From the NCBI RefSeq assembly GCF_900142755.1, contig NZ_FRCA01000008.1, positions 100,331 to 164,330 of the forward strand: a stretch of 64,000 nucleotides of DNA, written 5' to 3'. The DNA is from Halomonas cupida (GTDB lineage: Bacteria; Pseudomonadota; Gammaproteobacteria; Pseudomonadales; Halomonadaceae). The notes beneath the pieces were generated by a model. The model was not told the origin of the DNA. It was given only the letters and a program-made list of their open reading frames with translations, and did no database searches. Shown here in pieces: positions 55,018 through 63,835 of the stretch (its first letter is position 1; the number at the start of each line of letters is the position of its first letter). The position numbers and the translations under genes were made by a program.

Positions 55018-56376
55018 ATGGATCCCGTTCTCATCCTGCAGATGATCGTCGCGGCGGTCATCGCCGCTGTTGTCTACACCGCTATCGGCGTGGCCCCGGG
55101 CACCGACGAGACAGCCGTACTGGCGCCCGTCACTCTGGCGCTGGTCGTGGCAGGAGTTCCGCTGCCGGTGGTGCTGGCTTTCTTCATGGCAGCCATTATC
55201 GCCAAGAAACTCACCGATTCGATTCCGGTCGCGGTCGCCGGCATCCCTGGTGGGGTCATGTCGGCCCCCATGGTCGAACACGCCATGATTCTCAAGCGCG
55301 AAGGCCAGGCCACGCTATCGATTCGCAAGATGGCCTCCGGGTCAGTGATCGGTACCCTCGTGGCGCTACCGATCAGCCTGCTGCTGGCAGCACTACTGAC
55401 GCCACTGGCCGATGTCGTCAGCCAGTACGCCAGTCAGGTCTTCTTCGCTGGCGCCATCTTCCTGGCACTGATGAGCAAGGCCCGCTTGATCAGCCTGATC
55501 AGCATTCTGCTGCTGGCAGTGCTGATCCAAGCCCTGCGCCATTTCTACTGGGGCATGGGGATCATCCCCGAAAACAAGGTGGTATTCATTTCCTTCTTTC
55601 TCGGCATCACCATCGGCCCGATGATGCTCAACCTGCTGCAACTGACGGTCAGCAATGAGCGCGACAAGCTCAAGAGCAGCGAACCGAAGACCATTACGCT
55701 GCAGCGTCAGGACGAGGCCGAAAGTCAACGCTGGCCCAATCCGTTCAAGGTCCTGACGCCACAGGAGTCAGCTTCAGCGGCAGTCAGCTCCACCATTGGC
55801 TCCGCGACCTTCTTCATGAGCCCGGTCGGTATCACTATCTTCCTGGGGGAAGTCATGTCGAGTCTGGCCAAAGGCAAGGTCGCCAGGGCCTGTCGTGCGA
55901 TCTCGTCCATGGATGCGGTCACCAACGCCTCCTACATCGCCGGCATTCTGATTCCTCTGGCGGCGCTCGGTATTCCGATGAGTCCGATGGCTATCGGGCC
56001 GGGCAATGCCTTCTTCAATGCGCCGCCAGTACTGACGCTGGACAACAATGCTCACCACTTGATGAGCTTCAGCGATATCACCATCGCCAGCATTATCGGT
56101 GCCGCCGTTGCCCTGATGCTGACCTATCCCATTGCCGTGCGTTACGCCCGTACCATCTGTGCCTTCGTGTTCCGCCATATCCCTCACGAAGCCTTCATCG
56201 GCACCTTCTTTGCCCTCGTCATGCTGCTGGCCTACATGGACGCCGGTACCGTCGGCATTCTCGGTGTGCTGGTGCTGGCGTTGGTCTCCGGCGTACTCAA
56301 TCGCTGGGGTGTCAACTATGGCGTTCAGTTCATGACACTGTACGCCGCCCCCTGGCTGATGGGCCTGATTGCCTGA
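55018..56376 (+). CDS. TctA-family permease (tripartite tricarboxylate transporter type)
   Basis: The 452-residue protein has about a dozen membrane helices and TctA-like features: early GVAPGTDETAVLAPVTLAL, a VAGIPGGVMSAPMVEH loop, and the mirrored SSTIGSATFFMSPVGI and ALGIPMSPMAIGPGNAFF segments. AGGAGG at 55005-55010 suits ATG 55018 better than the ATG at 55012. No periplasmic binding protein is encoded nearby. Followed at 48 and 4 bp spacing by HMG-CoA reductase and lyase genes, it probably imports mevalonate or a related branched acid. Confidence 0.8.
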   Translation: MDPVLILQMIVAAVIAAVVYTAIGVAPGTDETAVLAPVTLALVVAGVPLPVVLAFFMAAIIAKKLTDSIPVAVAGIPGGVMSAPMVEHAMILKREGQATLSIRKMASGSVIGTLVALPISLLLAALLTPLADVVSQYASQVFFAGAIFLALMSKARLISLISILLLAVLIQALRHFYWGMGIIPENKVVFISFFLGITIGPMMLNLLQLTVSNERDKLKSSEPKTITLQRQDEAESQRWPNPFKVLTPQESASAAVSSTIGSATFFMSPVGITIFLGEVMSSLAKGKVARACRAISSMDAVTNASYIAGILIPLAALGIPMSPMAIGPGNAFFNAPPVLTLDNNAHHLMSFSDITIASIIGAAVALMLTYPIAVRYARTICAFVFRHIPHEAFIGTFFALVMLLAYMDAGTVGILGVLVLALVSGVLNRWGVNYGVQFMTLYAAPWLMGLIA

Positions 56377-56423
56377 CAGCCAGCTCGGCTCGGCTCCTTT
56401 ATCTCTGGCTACGGAAATTCTTC

Positions 56424-57710
56424 ATGACCACAACATCTTCACGTATCCCTGGTTTCTATCGTCTGAGCCTCGGTGAGCGATTCGAACAGGTCAATCAGCG
56501 TGTGTCGCTCCCCGAAGCGGCACGTCAGCACTTCGCCAACACCGGCAACCTCAGTGTCCAGACGGCCGATTCCCTGGTCGAGAACGTGATCGGAACCTTC
56601 AACCTGCCCCTCGGCATCGCCACCAACATGGTGATCGATAACGAGGAACGTCTGATCCCGATGGTTACCGAGGAATCCTCGGTGATCGCTGCGGTATGCA
56701 ACGCGGCGCGTCAATGCCGCAGCAGCGGTGGTTTTGTCACCAGCTATTCGGCCCCGGTGATGATTGCCCAGGTACAGCTCACCCAAGTGCCCAACCCGGC
56801 ATTCGCACGTCTGCGAATTCTCGAGTCGATTGAGCAGATCCGCCAGATCTGCGATGCCACCGATCCTGTGCTGCTCAAACATGGGGGGGGATTGCAGGAT
56901 ATCGAGGTACGCCAGATCGACGATATGCTGGTTGTGCATCTGCTGGTCGATGTCCGTGACGCCATGGGAGCCAATGCGGTCAACTCGATGGCCGAGGCAG
57001 TAGCGCCGTCTCTCGCCGAGTGGAGCGGGGGCAAGGCCGGCCTGCGCATCCTCTCCAACCTCGCGGATCGCCGTGTGGCCCGCGCACGTGCCATCTGGCG
57101 AATCGCCGACATTGCCGTTGAGGGACTGAGTGGCGAGGACGTGCGCGACGGCATGTTGTCAGCCTATCGATTCGCCGCTCTCGACCCCTACCGTGCCGCC
57201 ACACACAACAAGGGCATCATGAATGGTGTCAGCGCCATCGTGCTGGCCACCGGCAACGACACCCGAGCCGTCGAGGCCGGCGCTCATGCCTACGCCGCAC
57301 GGCATGGCAGTTACAGCTCGCTCAGCCACTGGGAGTGCGATGCGGATGGCAATCTGTGCGGCAGTCTGGAGCTGCCCATGCCCGTAGGTCTGATCGGAGG
57401 CGCCACTCGCCTGCATCCCACCGCTCGTTACAGCCTCGATATTCTCGGCGTCTCCAGCGCCGAGCAACTGGCCCGCACCATTGCTGCCGTGGGACTGGCA
57501 CAGAACTTCGCGGCCATGAAGGCGCTGGCCACCACCGGCATCCAGAAAGGTCATATGGCCCTGCATGCCAAGAATATTGCCGTGATGGCGGGTGCTGAAG
57601 GCGAGGAAATCGATGCCATCGCCAGCGCTTTGGTCAAAGGGGGTAAGGTACGTATGGATATTGCCGAGCAACTCCTCGGCGAACTACGCGCCACCAGTGA
57701 GCGGAGCTGA
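56424..57710 (+). CDS. mvaA: Hydroxymethylglutaryl-CoA reductase, class II (degradative)
   Basis: The 428-residue enzyme has the class II motifs ENVIGTFNLPLGIATNMVID, DVRDAMGANAVNSMAEA, HNKGIMNGVSAIVLATGND and the C-terminal catalytic His in GHMALHAKN. In bacteria with this gene next to an HMG-CoA lyase gene, as in Pseudomonas mevalonii, it works in reverse: mevalonate, CoA and NAD give HMG-CoA. A mevalonate pathway for isoprenoids is not expected in this group. The lyase gene starts 4 bp after the stop. Confidence 0.94.
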   Translation: MTTTSSRIPGFYRLSLGERFEQVNQRVSLPEAARQHFANTGNLSVQTADSLVENVIGTFNLPLGIATNMVIDNEERLIPMVTEESSVIAAVCNAARQCRSSGGFVTSYSAPVMIAQVQLTQVPNPAFARLRILESIEQIRQICDATDPVLLKHGGGLQDIEVRQIDDMLVVHLLVDVRDAMGANAVNSMAEAVAPSLAEWSGGKAGLRILSNLADRRVARARAIWRIADIAVEGLSGEDVRDGMLSAYRFAALDPYRAATHNKGIMNGVSAIVLATGNDTRAVEAGAHAYAARHGSYSSLSHWECDADGNLCGSLELPMPVGLIGGATRLHPTARYSLDILGVSSAEQLARTIAAVGLAQNFAAMKALATTGIQKGHMALHAKNIAVMAGAEGEEIDAIASALVKGGKVRMDIAEQLLGELRATSERS

Positions 57711-57714
57711 GTTC

Positions 57715-58620
57715 ATGACCCTTCCTACTCATGTCGAGCTGGTAGAGGTCGGACCTCGCGACGGACTGCAGAATGAGTCGTCCACCATCACTACCGAGAC
57801 CAAGCTCGAGCTGATACAACGTCTGGCCAACAGTGGTCTGGAGCGTATCGAGATGACCAGTGTGGTCTCTCCACGCTGGGTGCCACAGATGGCAGACCAC
57901 GAGGCGGTCATGTCCTCCTTCGCAGGGAAGACCTCCGCTCGCCGCTACAGTGTTCTGGTACCCAACCGACAAGGGTTGGAAAGTGCCATGGCCCAGGGCG
58001 TTCGCGAGGTTGCGGTATTCACCGCAGCCTCCGAGAGCTTTACTCAGCGCAATATCAACGCCAGCATCGAGCAGTCACTGCGCCGCTTCGAGCCAGTCAT
58101 GCGGATGGCAGACGAGCATGGCATCAACGTCCGAGGCTATGTGTCCTGCGCGCTCGGCTGCCCTTACGAAGGCCAGATGGACGCCACAAGGGTTGCGGAT
58201 GTCAGCCGCGCCCTCTGGCAGATGGGCTGTCGCGAGATCTCTCTCGGTGACACCATCGGCATCGGCACACCTCTGGCGGTGAAACGCATGCTGGAGGCAG
58301 TGCTACGGGATGTGCCGCTGGAGGCCACCGCGGTACATTTTCATGATACCTATGGCCAGGCGCTCGCCAATATCTACGCCTCCCTGCAGGAAGGTGTCAC
58401 CGTCATCGACTCGGCGGTAGCCGGACTGGGAGGTTGCCCTTATGCCACAGGGGCCAGCGGTAATGTAGCCACCGAGGACGTGGTCTACCTGCTCAATGGG
58501 CTGGGAATCGAGTGCGGTGTCGACCTCGCCAACCTCGTCGAGACCGGCAACTGGATCGCCCATCACCTGGGGCGAGACAACAGCGCCAAAGCCGCCCGAG
58601 CACTGACTTCCGCGGCCTGA
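57715..58620 (+). CDS. mvaB: Hydroxymethylglutaryl-CoA lyase
   Basis: The 301-residue TIM-barrel enzyme splits HMG-CoA into acetoacetate and acetyl-CoA. It shows VELVEVGPRDGLQNE at the start, CALGCPYEGQ, SLGDTIGIGTP, the metal-binding HFHDTYGQALAN and the catalytic-cysteine loop GLGGCPYATGASGN. It completes a two-step route from mevalonate to central metabolism. ATG 57715 is fixed by homology. A hairpin follows the stop. Confidence 0.95.
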   Translation: MTLPTHVELVEVGPRDGLQNESSTITTETKLELIQRLANSGLERIEMTSVVSPRWVPQMADHEAVMSSFAGKTSARRYSVLVPNRQGLESAMAQGVREVAVFTAASESFTQRNINASIEQSLRRFEPVMRMADEHGINVRGYVSCALGCPYEGQMDATRVADVSRALWQMGCREISLGDTIGIGTPLAVKRMLEAVLRDVPLEATAVHFHDTYGQALANIYASLQEGVTVIDSAVAGLGGCPYATGASGNVATEDVVYLLNGLGIECGVDLANLVETGNWIAHHLGRDNSAKAARALTSAA

Positions 58621-58628
58621 AGCAGATT

Positions 58629-58647
58629 GCCCCGCCCATGGCGGGGC
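58629..58647. terminator. Terminator between mvaB and the serine hydrolase gene
   Basis: An 8-bp GC stem (GCCCCGCC at 58629-58636, GGCGGGGC at 58640-58647) with loop CAT lies between convergent genes. The T run is weak. Confidence 0.65.
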
Positions 58648-58669
58648 GACTTCGTGGCTGACACCGCTC

Positions 58670-59944
58670 TCATTCACTTGCCGTCTGCGGCGCTTCAATA
58701 CGCTCGACGACAGCATCGAAGAATGCCATGGGGTCGATGACTTCCTTGCCTACCGGCTTGGGCTCGGCGGCGTTCTGGGCAATCACTATGTCATGAGCCG
58801 GATTGACGTAGACATACTGTCCCTGGATACCCACCGCAGAATAGGCCTGATCCTCTCTGGACGGCGCAGTCCAGCCGGTCCACCACATATAGCCATACTC
58901 CAGCGCCTCACCGTCCGACAGCGTAGTCGGCTGGGTAGCTTCCTCGGTCCAGCCATCGGGCAACAGGCTCTCCCCGTCAATAACACCACCCTCGAGCATG
59001 AACTGGCCAAAGCGTGCATAGTCCCGCAACGTGGCACTGATACCGCTGCCACCGATTTCCACTCCATCCGGCGACTCCAGCCACCAGGTAGCGTCATTCT
59101 CCATGCCCCAGGGCTGCCAGAGTTTTTCCGACAGATACTCGGACAACGGCCGGTCGATGGCGCCATGAATGACCTCGGCGAGAATCTGGGTTTCTCCGGT
59201 GCTGTAGTTATTGACGCTCCCCGGTTCGGCTGCACGCTCCAGATTGGCCATGACGTCCATTGCCCCGTCGGGCTGTTGGGCTATCTGGGCGCGCAACAGA
59301 TCGCGGCGATCGGAATTCACATCGGTGTAGGTCTCGTTCCAGGCAACCCCTGAGGACATCATCAGAATGTCTCTCAGGCTGACGCCATCATAGGCACTCC
59401 CCTTGAGCGCCGGCACATAGTCAACCACCTGTGCATCCAGCCCATCGATCAGGCCATCCTTGATCGCCATCCCCGCAAGGGTCGAAGAGATCGACTTGGC
59501 AATCGACATCGACATCCAGCGAGTATCACGATCATTGCCACGCTGATAGGTCTCATAGACCACCTCGCCATCCTTCAGCACCACCAGCCCGGTGACATTG
59601 TTCAACGCCAGGTAGTCGTAGATATCGTACTGCTCGCCATCCACCTCGAAGGTCAGGCCATCGATGGATGCCTCAGAAGCTGACAACTCACGTGGGCTAT
59701 CCCCCGCCTCGATGACTCGAGACGGAAACAGGCGGTCAATATTGCGGTAGGTGTTGACCGCCATATCGGGGGTGAGGTGGCCGCTGTACACCGCTTCGAC
59801 ATCGCCGATGGGCTCTTCGGCATGACGATACTCATTGGCCACGGCGGTTGCCGACAGCACCAGCACCAGCGGCAGCGCCGTCAGAAGCGCTAATCCGGCA
59901 GTCCAACACTGACACCGGCGCTCGTGAATCCCACGATGACTCAT
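58670..59944 (-). CDS. Secreted serine hydrolase, class C beta-lactamase/NylB-like family
   Basis: The 424-residue protein has an N-terminal signal/anchor helix (about residues 15-37) and a beta-lactamase-fold domain with SMSIAKS (catalytic Ser and Lys in SxxK), NNYSTGETQILAEVIH (Tyr of the YxN-like motif, with Thr in place of Asn) and YGYMWWTGW. The closest family in memory is 6-aminohexanoate-dimer hydrolase-like proteins, which act on amides or esters. It is monocistronic and the natural substrate is unknown. Confidence 0.85.
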   Translation of the reverse strand: MSHRGIHERRCQCWTAGLALLTALPLVLVLSATAVANEYRHAEEPIGDVEAVYSGHLTPDMAVNTYRNIDRLFPSRVIEAGDSPRELSASEASIDGLTFEVDGEQYDIYDYLALNNVTGLVVLKDGEVVYETYQRGNDRDTRWMSMSIAKSISSTLAGMAIKDGLIDGLDAQVVDYVPALKGSAYDGVSLRDILMMSSGVAWNETYTDVNSDRRDLLRAQIAQQPDGAMDVMANLERAAEPGSVNNYSTGETQILAEVIHGAIDRPLSEYLSEKLWQPWGMENDATWWLESPDGVEIGGSGISATLRDYARFGQFMLEGGVIDGESLLPDGWTEEATQPTTLSDGEALEYGYMWWTGWTAPSREDQAYSAVGIQGQYVYVNPAHDIVIAQNAAEPKPVGKEVIDPMAFFDAVVERIEAPQTASE

Positions 59945-60212
59945 CCCGCCACTCCTTGTCGTTGTTTGAAAACAGACAGTTAAAAAACCAGCTCGAAAAA
60001 ACCCGCTTGAAGCGGATTGTGATGATTGGCGATGTTGGCGTCATCAAGATGCCTGAGAGCACTGAATAGGCGTCAAGAATATTCACCAGCAGAATCAAGC
60101 TAGTCAAATAGCTGAACAACAACAAGAGTGGAAAATGAGTGACAACTGCACGGGTGAACGGGGCATCACCGGGATGCCCTCGGTTCAGATCATCAGCCGG
60201 CAGAACCAGCCA

Positions 60213-60674
60213 TTACTTGCCGAGTCGGAAGCCTCCGAGCACCAGAGAGTTGGGTCCGAAAAACACCAGACGATCGTGATCGATCAGGTAACGGTAGGCA
60301 TTATCGAGCATATCGTGCACGCGCTGCGCATCTTCCGCCTGCGGACAGGCCCGCCGCGTGGATGCCAGGTCACCAAACTCGATGCGCTGATTGTCACCGA
60401 AACTCACGGTTCCGCTGAGCTGGTTGCATCCATCACTGCCACTGACACGACCACTGCTGTCGACCTGAAACCAGGGTGTGGCAGGCATCGAGAGCTTTTC
60501 ATTGGTGCCCACCAGCAACAGGTTCCAGCGTTTGCCGACCACCGGGCTGGAAACGTCACCTGACATGCCGCCGTCCCCGTCGGCCAGGTCAGGAGTGGAT
60601 TGGCTTGAACAGGCGGACAGCACCAGCGTGACCGCAGCCAGTGAGATCAGGTGGCGAAGTCGTAACGGTGTCAT
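60213..60674 (-). CDS. META-domain lipoprotein
   Basis: The 153-residue protein has a lipoprotein signal (VTLVLSACSS, Cys about residue 22) and a META domain: KRWNLLLVG, FQVDSSGRVSGSDGCNQLSG, and the STRRACPQAEDA with a conserved second Cys. META/HslJ-like proteins are envelope proteins associated with heat or drug stress, with unclear biochemistry. Copy 2 of the 172-bp structured repeat lies in sense orientation 48 bp upstream of its start. Confidence 0.87.
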   Translation of the reverse strand: MTPLRLRHLISLAAVTLVLSACSSQSTPDLADGDGGMSGDVSSPVVGKRWNLLLVGTNEKLSMPATPWFQVDSSGRVSGSDGCNQLSGTVSFGDNQRIEFGDLASTRRACPQAEDAQRVHDMLDNAYRYLIDHDRLVFFGPNSLVLGGFRLGK

Positions 60675-60722
60675 GATAACTTCCTTGCTTCAGTGGGACA
60701 GTTCAGTAGGCCAGCAATATGC

Positions 60723-60895
60723 TATTAACATGGCAATCAAATAGCTCATCCTGATCGATTTGATTTTCGCCCGCACCACACTGGCGCAGATGCACGGATC
60801 TGCTGGTGTGGTGCAGTCTCGCGTCGGCCTGATGGCCGACGGCGGCACGTCCCTGTGCCGCCATTAACCCAACATGAAAGCATGTCGGGTCAATC
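60723..60895 (-). repeat. 172-bp structured dispersed repeat, copy 2
   Basis: On the minus strand this copy aligns with copy 1 over its whole length with scattered substitutions. The five hairpins persist: the first changes to GACCCGACATG, still pairing with CATGTTGGGTT through G-U and A-U pairs. It is in the sense direction upstream of the META gene. The terminal TATTAAC is intact only at one end. Confidence 0.9.
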
Positions 60896-61069
60896 AGCTG
60901 TAGAATCACAATACAGTAAGGTAGTTGGGCAGATAACACCGCCCATGCCGGGCTGCAGTATGCCTGGCTTGTGAAGCATCCGAAAGGCCCGGGCCCCTTC
61001 CGGCCCCGGATGGACCTGCCGCCTCGCGGCTGATACCACCATTGACGACCAGGGAAGAAGGATACCGTC
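60896..61069. other. Spacer upstream of the DoxX gene
   Basis: No gene is seen. A GC-rich stretch (GGCCCGGGCCCC near 60989) could form a hairpin, and AAGAAGGA just before 61070 is the DoxX ribosome site. Confidence 0.4.
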
Positions 61070-61474
61070 ATGCTGAAAGCCCTCCAGAACGAAGCTCTCG
61101 GAAAGCTGGTACTGCGCCTGGCATTGGGCACAATGATCCTGCTTCACGGCATCAACAAGTTGATCAATCCCGGCAGTCTCACCTGGATAAGCGACACTCT
61201 CGCCTCCCACGGATTACCGACCGTACTGGCCTATGGCGTGCTGTTGGGAGAAGTGATCGCGCCCTTGATGGCCATTCTCGGCTGGAATGCGCGCATCGCC
61301 GGGCTGTTGATAGCCGGCAACATGCTGGTGGCCATCTACCTCTCACATATGAGCGAGCTGTTCACATTGACCAGCAGTGGCGGCTGGGCACTGGAACTAC
61401 AGGGCATGTTCCTGTTCGGCGCCATCGCCCTGATGTTCCTTGGCAGTGGCCGCATGGCCATCAAGCCGGATTGA
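61070..61474 (+). CDS. DoxX family membrane protein
   Basis: The 134-residue protein has four membrane helices and the DoxX pattern LVLRLALGTMILLHGINKL, GEVIAPLMAILG and MLVAIYLSH. Family members are linked to thiol or quinone redox stress and vary in function. It is probably monocistronic, with a hairpin 30 bp after the stop. Confidence 0.88.
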   Translation: MLKALQNEALGKLVLRLALGTMILLHGINKLINPGSLTWISDTLASHGLPTVLAYGVLLGEVIAPLMAILGWNARIAGLLIAGNMLVAIYLSHMSELFTLTSSGGWALELQGMFLFGAIALMFLGSGRMAIKPD

Positions 61475-61503
61475 TCCTGCCCAGACTCTCTTGCGGTTTT
61501 CTC

Positions 61504-61536
61504 GCCTGACGGGCACCGCTCCGGTAACCGTCAGGC
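61504..61536 (+). terminator. Hairpin after the DoxX gene
   Basis: A 9-bp perfect stem (GCCTGACGG at 61504-61512, CCGTCAGGC at 61528-61536) encloses a 15-nt loop. There is no T run, so its role as terminator is tentative. Confidence 0.5.
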
Positions 61537-61680
61537 CAGGGACCGACGTGGCCAGTCATCACCGAGCCTATTGATGCAGATCAGAGGCCTGTCCACCGGG
61601 CTGTGCATTAATATTCAGGCCCTTTTCTGACGCCCCAGGGACTGGGGCGAAACTCCACACTTCTCGTCAGGAGGCGCCGC

Positions 61681-63144
61681 ATGCGTCCCTTCGCTCCCAT
61701 CCCCGCTGGCATTTCGGTGATTCTGGGGCTGGTCATCTGGTATGTGATTCCCGTTCCCACAGGCGTATCTCCTGAGGCCTGGCATCTGCTGGCCATCTTC
61801 GTCGCTACTATTGCCGCAATCATCGGCAAGGCCATGCCTATCGGCGCGCTGGCGATAGTTGCCATTACCGTGGTTGCCCTGACCGGCGTCACCAACCCCG
61901 ACAGCCCCAAGGCAGCGATACAGGATGCACTATCCGGTTTCTCCAACCCGCTGATCTGGCTGATCGGCCTGGCCATGATGATATCCCGAGGCCTGGCCAA
62001 AACCGGACTCGGTAACCGGATCGGCTACGGCTTCATTGCCATGTTCGGCAAGCGTACTCTTGGCGTCGGCTATGCCCTGACCCTCGCCGAGCTGACCATA
62101 GCGCCAATCACTCCCAGCAATACCGCACGCGGTGGTGCCATTCTGCACCCGATCATGCGCTCCATTGCCGATAGCTTCGGTTCTTCTCCACAAGAGGGCA
62201 CCAGCGGCAGGATCGGCCACTATCTGGCATTGGTGAACTACCATGCCAATCCGATCACTTCTGCCATGTTCATTACCGCCACGGCGCCCAACCCTCTGAT
62301 TGTTGACCTGATCAGCAAGACCACCGGCGGTGACTTCAGCATCACCTGGACCCAGTGGGCGCTGGCGGCGCTGCTTCCCGGCCTGGTGGCTCTGTTGGTG
62401 ATGCCGACGGTGCTTTACTTCCTTTACCCTCCGGAACTCAAGCATACGCCCGATGCCTCCCGCTTCGCCCGTGGCAAGCTTGATGAAATGGGGCCGCTAT
62501 CCACGCCGGAAAAGATCATGATCGGCGTATTCCTGCTGTTGCTGTCGCTGTGGGCCGGTATTCCTGCCATGCTGTTGGGCCCCGCCTTCTCGGTCAACGC
62601 CACAACCGTGGCCCTGCTGGGTCTATGCGCGCTGTTGATCAGCGGCGTACTGAGCTGGGAAGACGTGCTCAAGGAAAAAGCCGCCTGGGATACCATCGTA
62701 TGGTTCTCGGCACTGGTCATGATGGCGTCCTTCCTCGGTAAACTCGGCCTGATCAGTTGGTTCTCCGACGTTATCCAACAGGGCATCGGCAGCTTCGAGC
62801 TTGGCTGGTTCGGCATGGCGCTGGCACTCATGGCAGTGTACTTCTACACCCACTACTTCTTCGCCAGCACCACCGCGCATATCACCGCGATGTATGGCGC
62901 CTTCCTGGCCGCCGGTATCGCCCTGGGCATTCCGACCATGTACATCGCCCTGCTGCTGGCCGGAGCCTCCTCACTGATGATGTCGCTGACCCACTACGCC
63001 ACCGGCACTGCACCGATCATTTTCGGTTCCGGTTATGTCGAGCTGGGTACCTGGTGGAAGGCCGGCTTCATCATGAGCCTGATCAATCTGACCATCTGGA
63101 TAGTGGTCGGTAGCTTGTGGTGGAAGGTGCTCGGCTACTGGTAA
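61681..63144 (+). CDS. DASS (SLC13/CitT) family anion:sodium symporter
   Basis: The 487-residue protein has about a dozen helices and the DASS motifs TPSNTARGGAILHPIMRSIA (the anion- and sodium-binding SNT) and, in the second half, the STTAHITAMYGAFLAAG segment. Such proteins bring in dicarboxylates or tricarboxylates. It differs from the SLC13 protein at 44237, lacking RCK_C domains and the cys context. A ribosome site (CAGGAGGCGC) precedes the ATG. Confidence 0.9.
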   Translation: MRPFAPIPAGISVILGLVIWYVIPVPTGVSPEAWHLLAIFVATIAAIIGKAMPIGALAIVAITVVALTGVTNPDSPKAAIQDALSGFSNPLIWLIGLAMMISRGLAKTGLGNRIGYGFIAMFGKRTLGVGYALTLAELTIAPITPSNTARGGAILHPIMRSIADSFGSSPQEGTSGRIGHYLALVNYHANPITSAMFITATAPNPLIVDLISKTTGGDFSITWTQWALAALLPGLVALLVMPTVLYFLYPPELKHTPDASRFARGKLDEMGPLSTPEKIMIGVFLLLLSLWAGIPAMLLGPAFSVNATTVALLGLCALLISGVLSWEDVLKEKAAWDTIVWFSALVMMASFLGKLGLISWFSDVIQQGIGSFELGWFGMALALMAVYFYTHYFFASTTAHITAMYGAFLAAGIALGIPTMYIALLLAGASSLMMSLTHYATGTAPIIFGSGYVELGTWWKAGFIMSLINLTIWIVVGSLWWKVLGYW

Positions 63145-63269
63145 ACCGGAAAAGCAAAATATCCACAGCCCGGCAGCGGCTGGCGGACATCTTGCGATCC
63201 CCACCAGTGCAGCGCAGAATCGAAGGGGAAACTGGATGCCTCCTTCCCGAGCCACTGTGAGAGTCAACA

Positions 63270-63713
63270 ATGGACCTGCTGAGCCCCACTGTTCTGTGGC
63301 TATTGGTCGCCCTGGTCAGTCTGGTATTCGAGTTGTTCACCGGGGCCTATGTGCTGCTGGCCATTGCCCTGGCGGCAGCCCTGACATCCGTCGGTGCCTG
63401 GCTGGGTCTCGATCTGATCGGACAGCTGGCCGTACTGGCCGTTGGCTGTGGCATTCTGGTGCCATTGGCCATTCATCGCCTGAAACATCGTCCACACAAG
63501 TCCGACTTTGGCGTTGCCGGTGCCGGGGCTGGTACCGGCCAGCATTTCGTGGTCACGCTCCGTGACTATGACAGCGCCTCCTGCATCAAGCTCGACGGTG
63601 ATCTCTACCGCGCCGTTCTTGAAACCCAACCCGAGGCAGCTCCGAGCCCCGGAGACAAGGTGGTACTGGTGCGTTTCGACGGCAATCAGGCGATTGTCAG
63701 CCCCGCCCCTTGA
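63270..63713 (+). CDS. NfeD-like membrane protein
   Basis: The 147-residue protein has two or three N-terminal membrane helices (about residues 8-65) and a C-terminal OB-fold-like beta domain ending in PGDKVVLVRFDGNQAIVSP. Short NfeD proteins normally pair with a stomatin/SPFH protein; none starts in the remaining 287 bp of the window. It follows the DASS gene by 125 bp on the same strand. Confidence 0.85.
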   Translation: MDLLSPTVLWLLVALVSLVFELFTGAYVLLAIALAAALTSVGAWLGLDLIGQLAVLAVGCGILVPLAIHRLKHRPHKSDFGVAGAGAGTGQHFVVTLRDYDSASCIKLDGDLYRAVLETQPEAAPSPGDKVVLVRFDGNQAIVSPAP

Positions 63714-63835
63714 GATCCAATCGTGCCATTCGAAGCCACAAGGGTTCCGGCGACAAGGTTGTATTTGCCGCATCCATCGGCAGGCAAACCTGAATGGATA
63801 CATCAACCAACTGCCACACCCGTTACATGCGGCAC

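Noticed and set aside
60135..60563. A 142-codon plus frame
   Set aside because: It is antisense to the META-domain lipoprotein gene, which has a clear lipobox and conserved cysteines.
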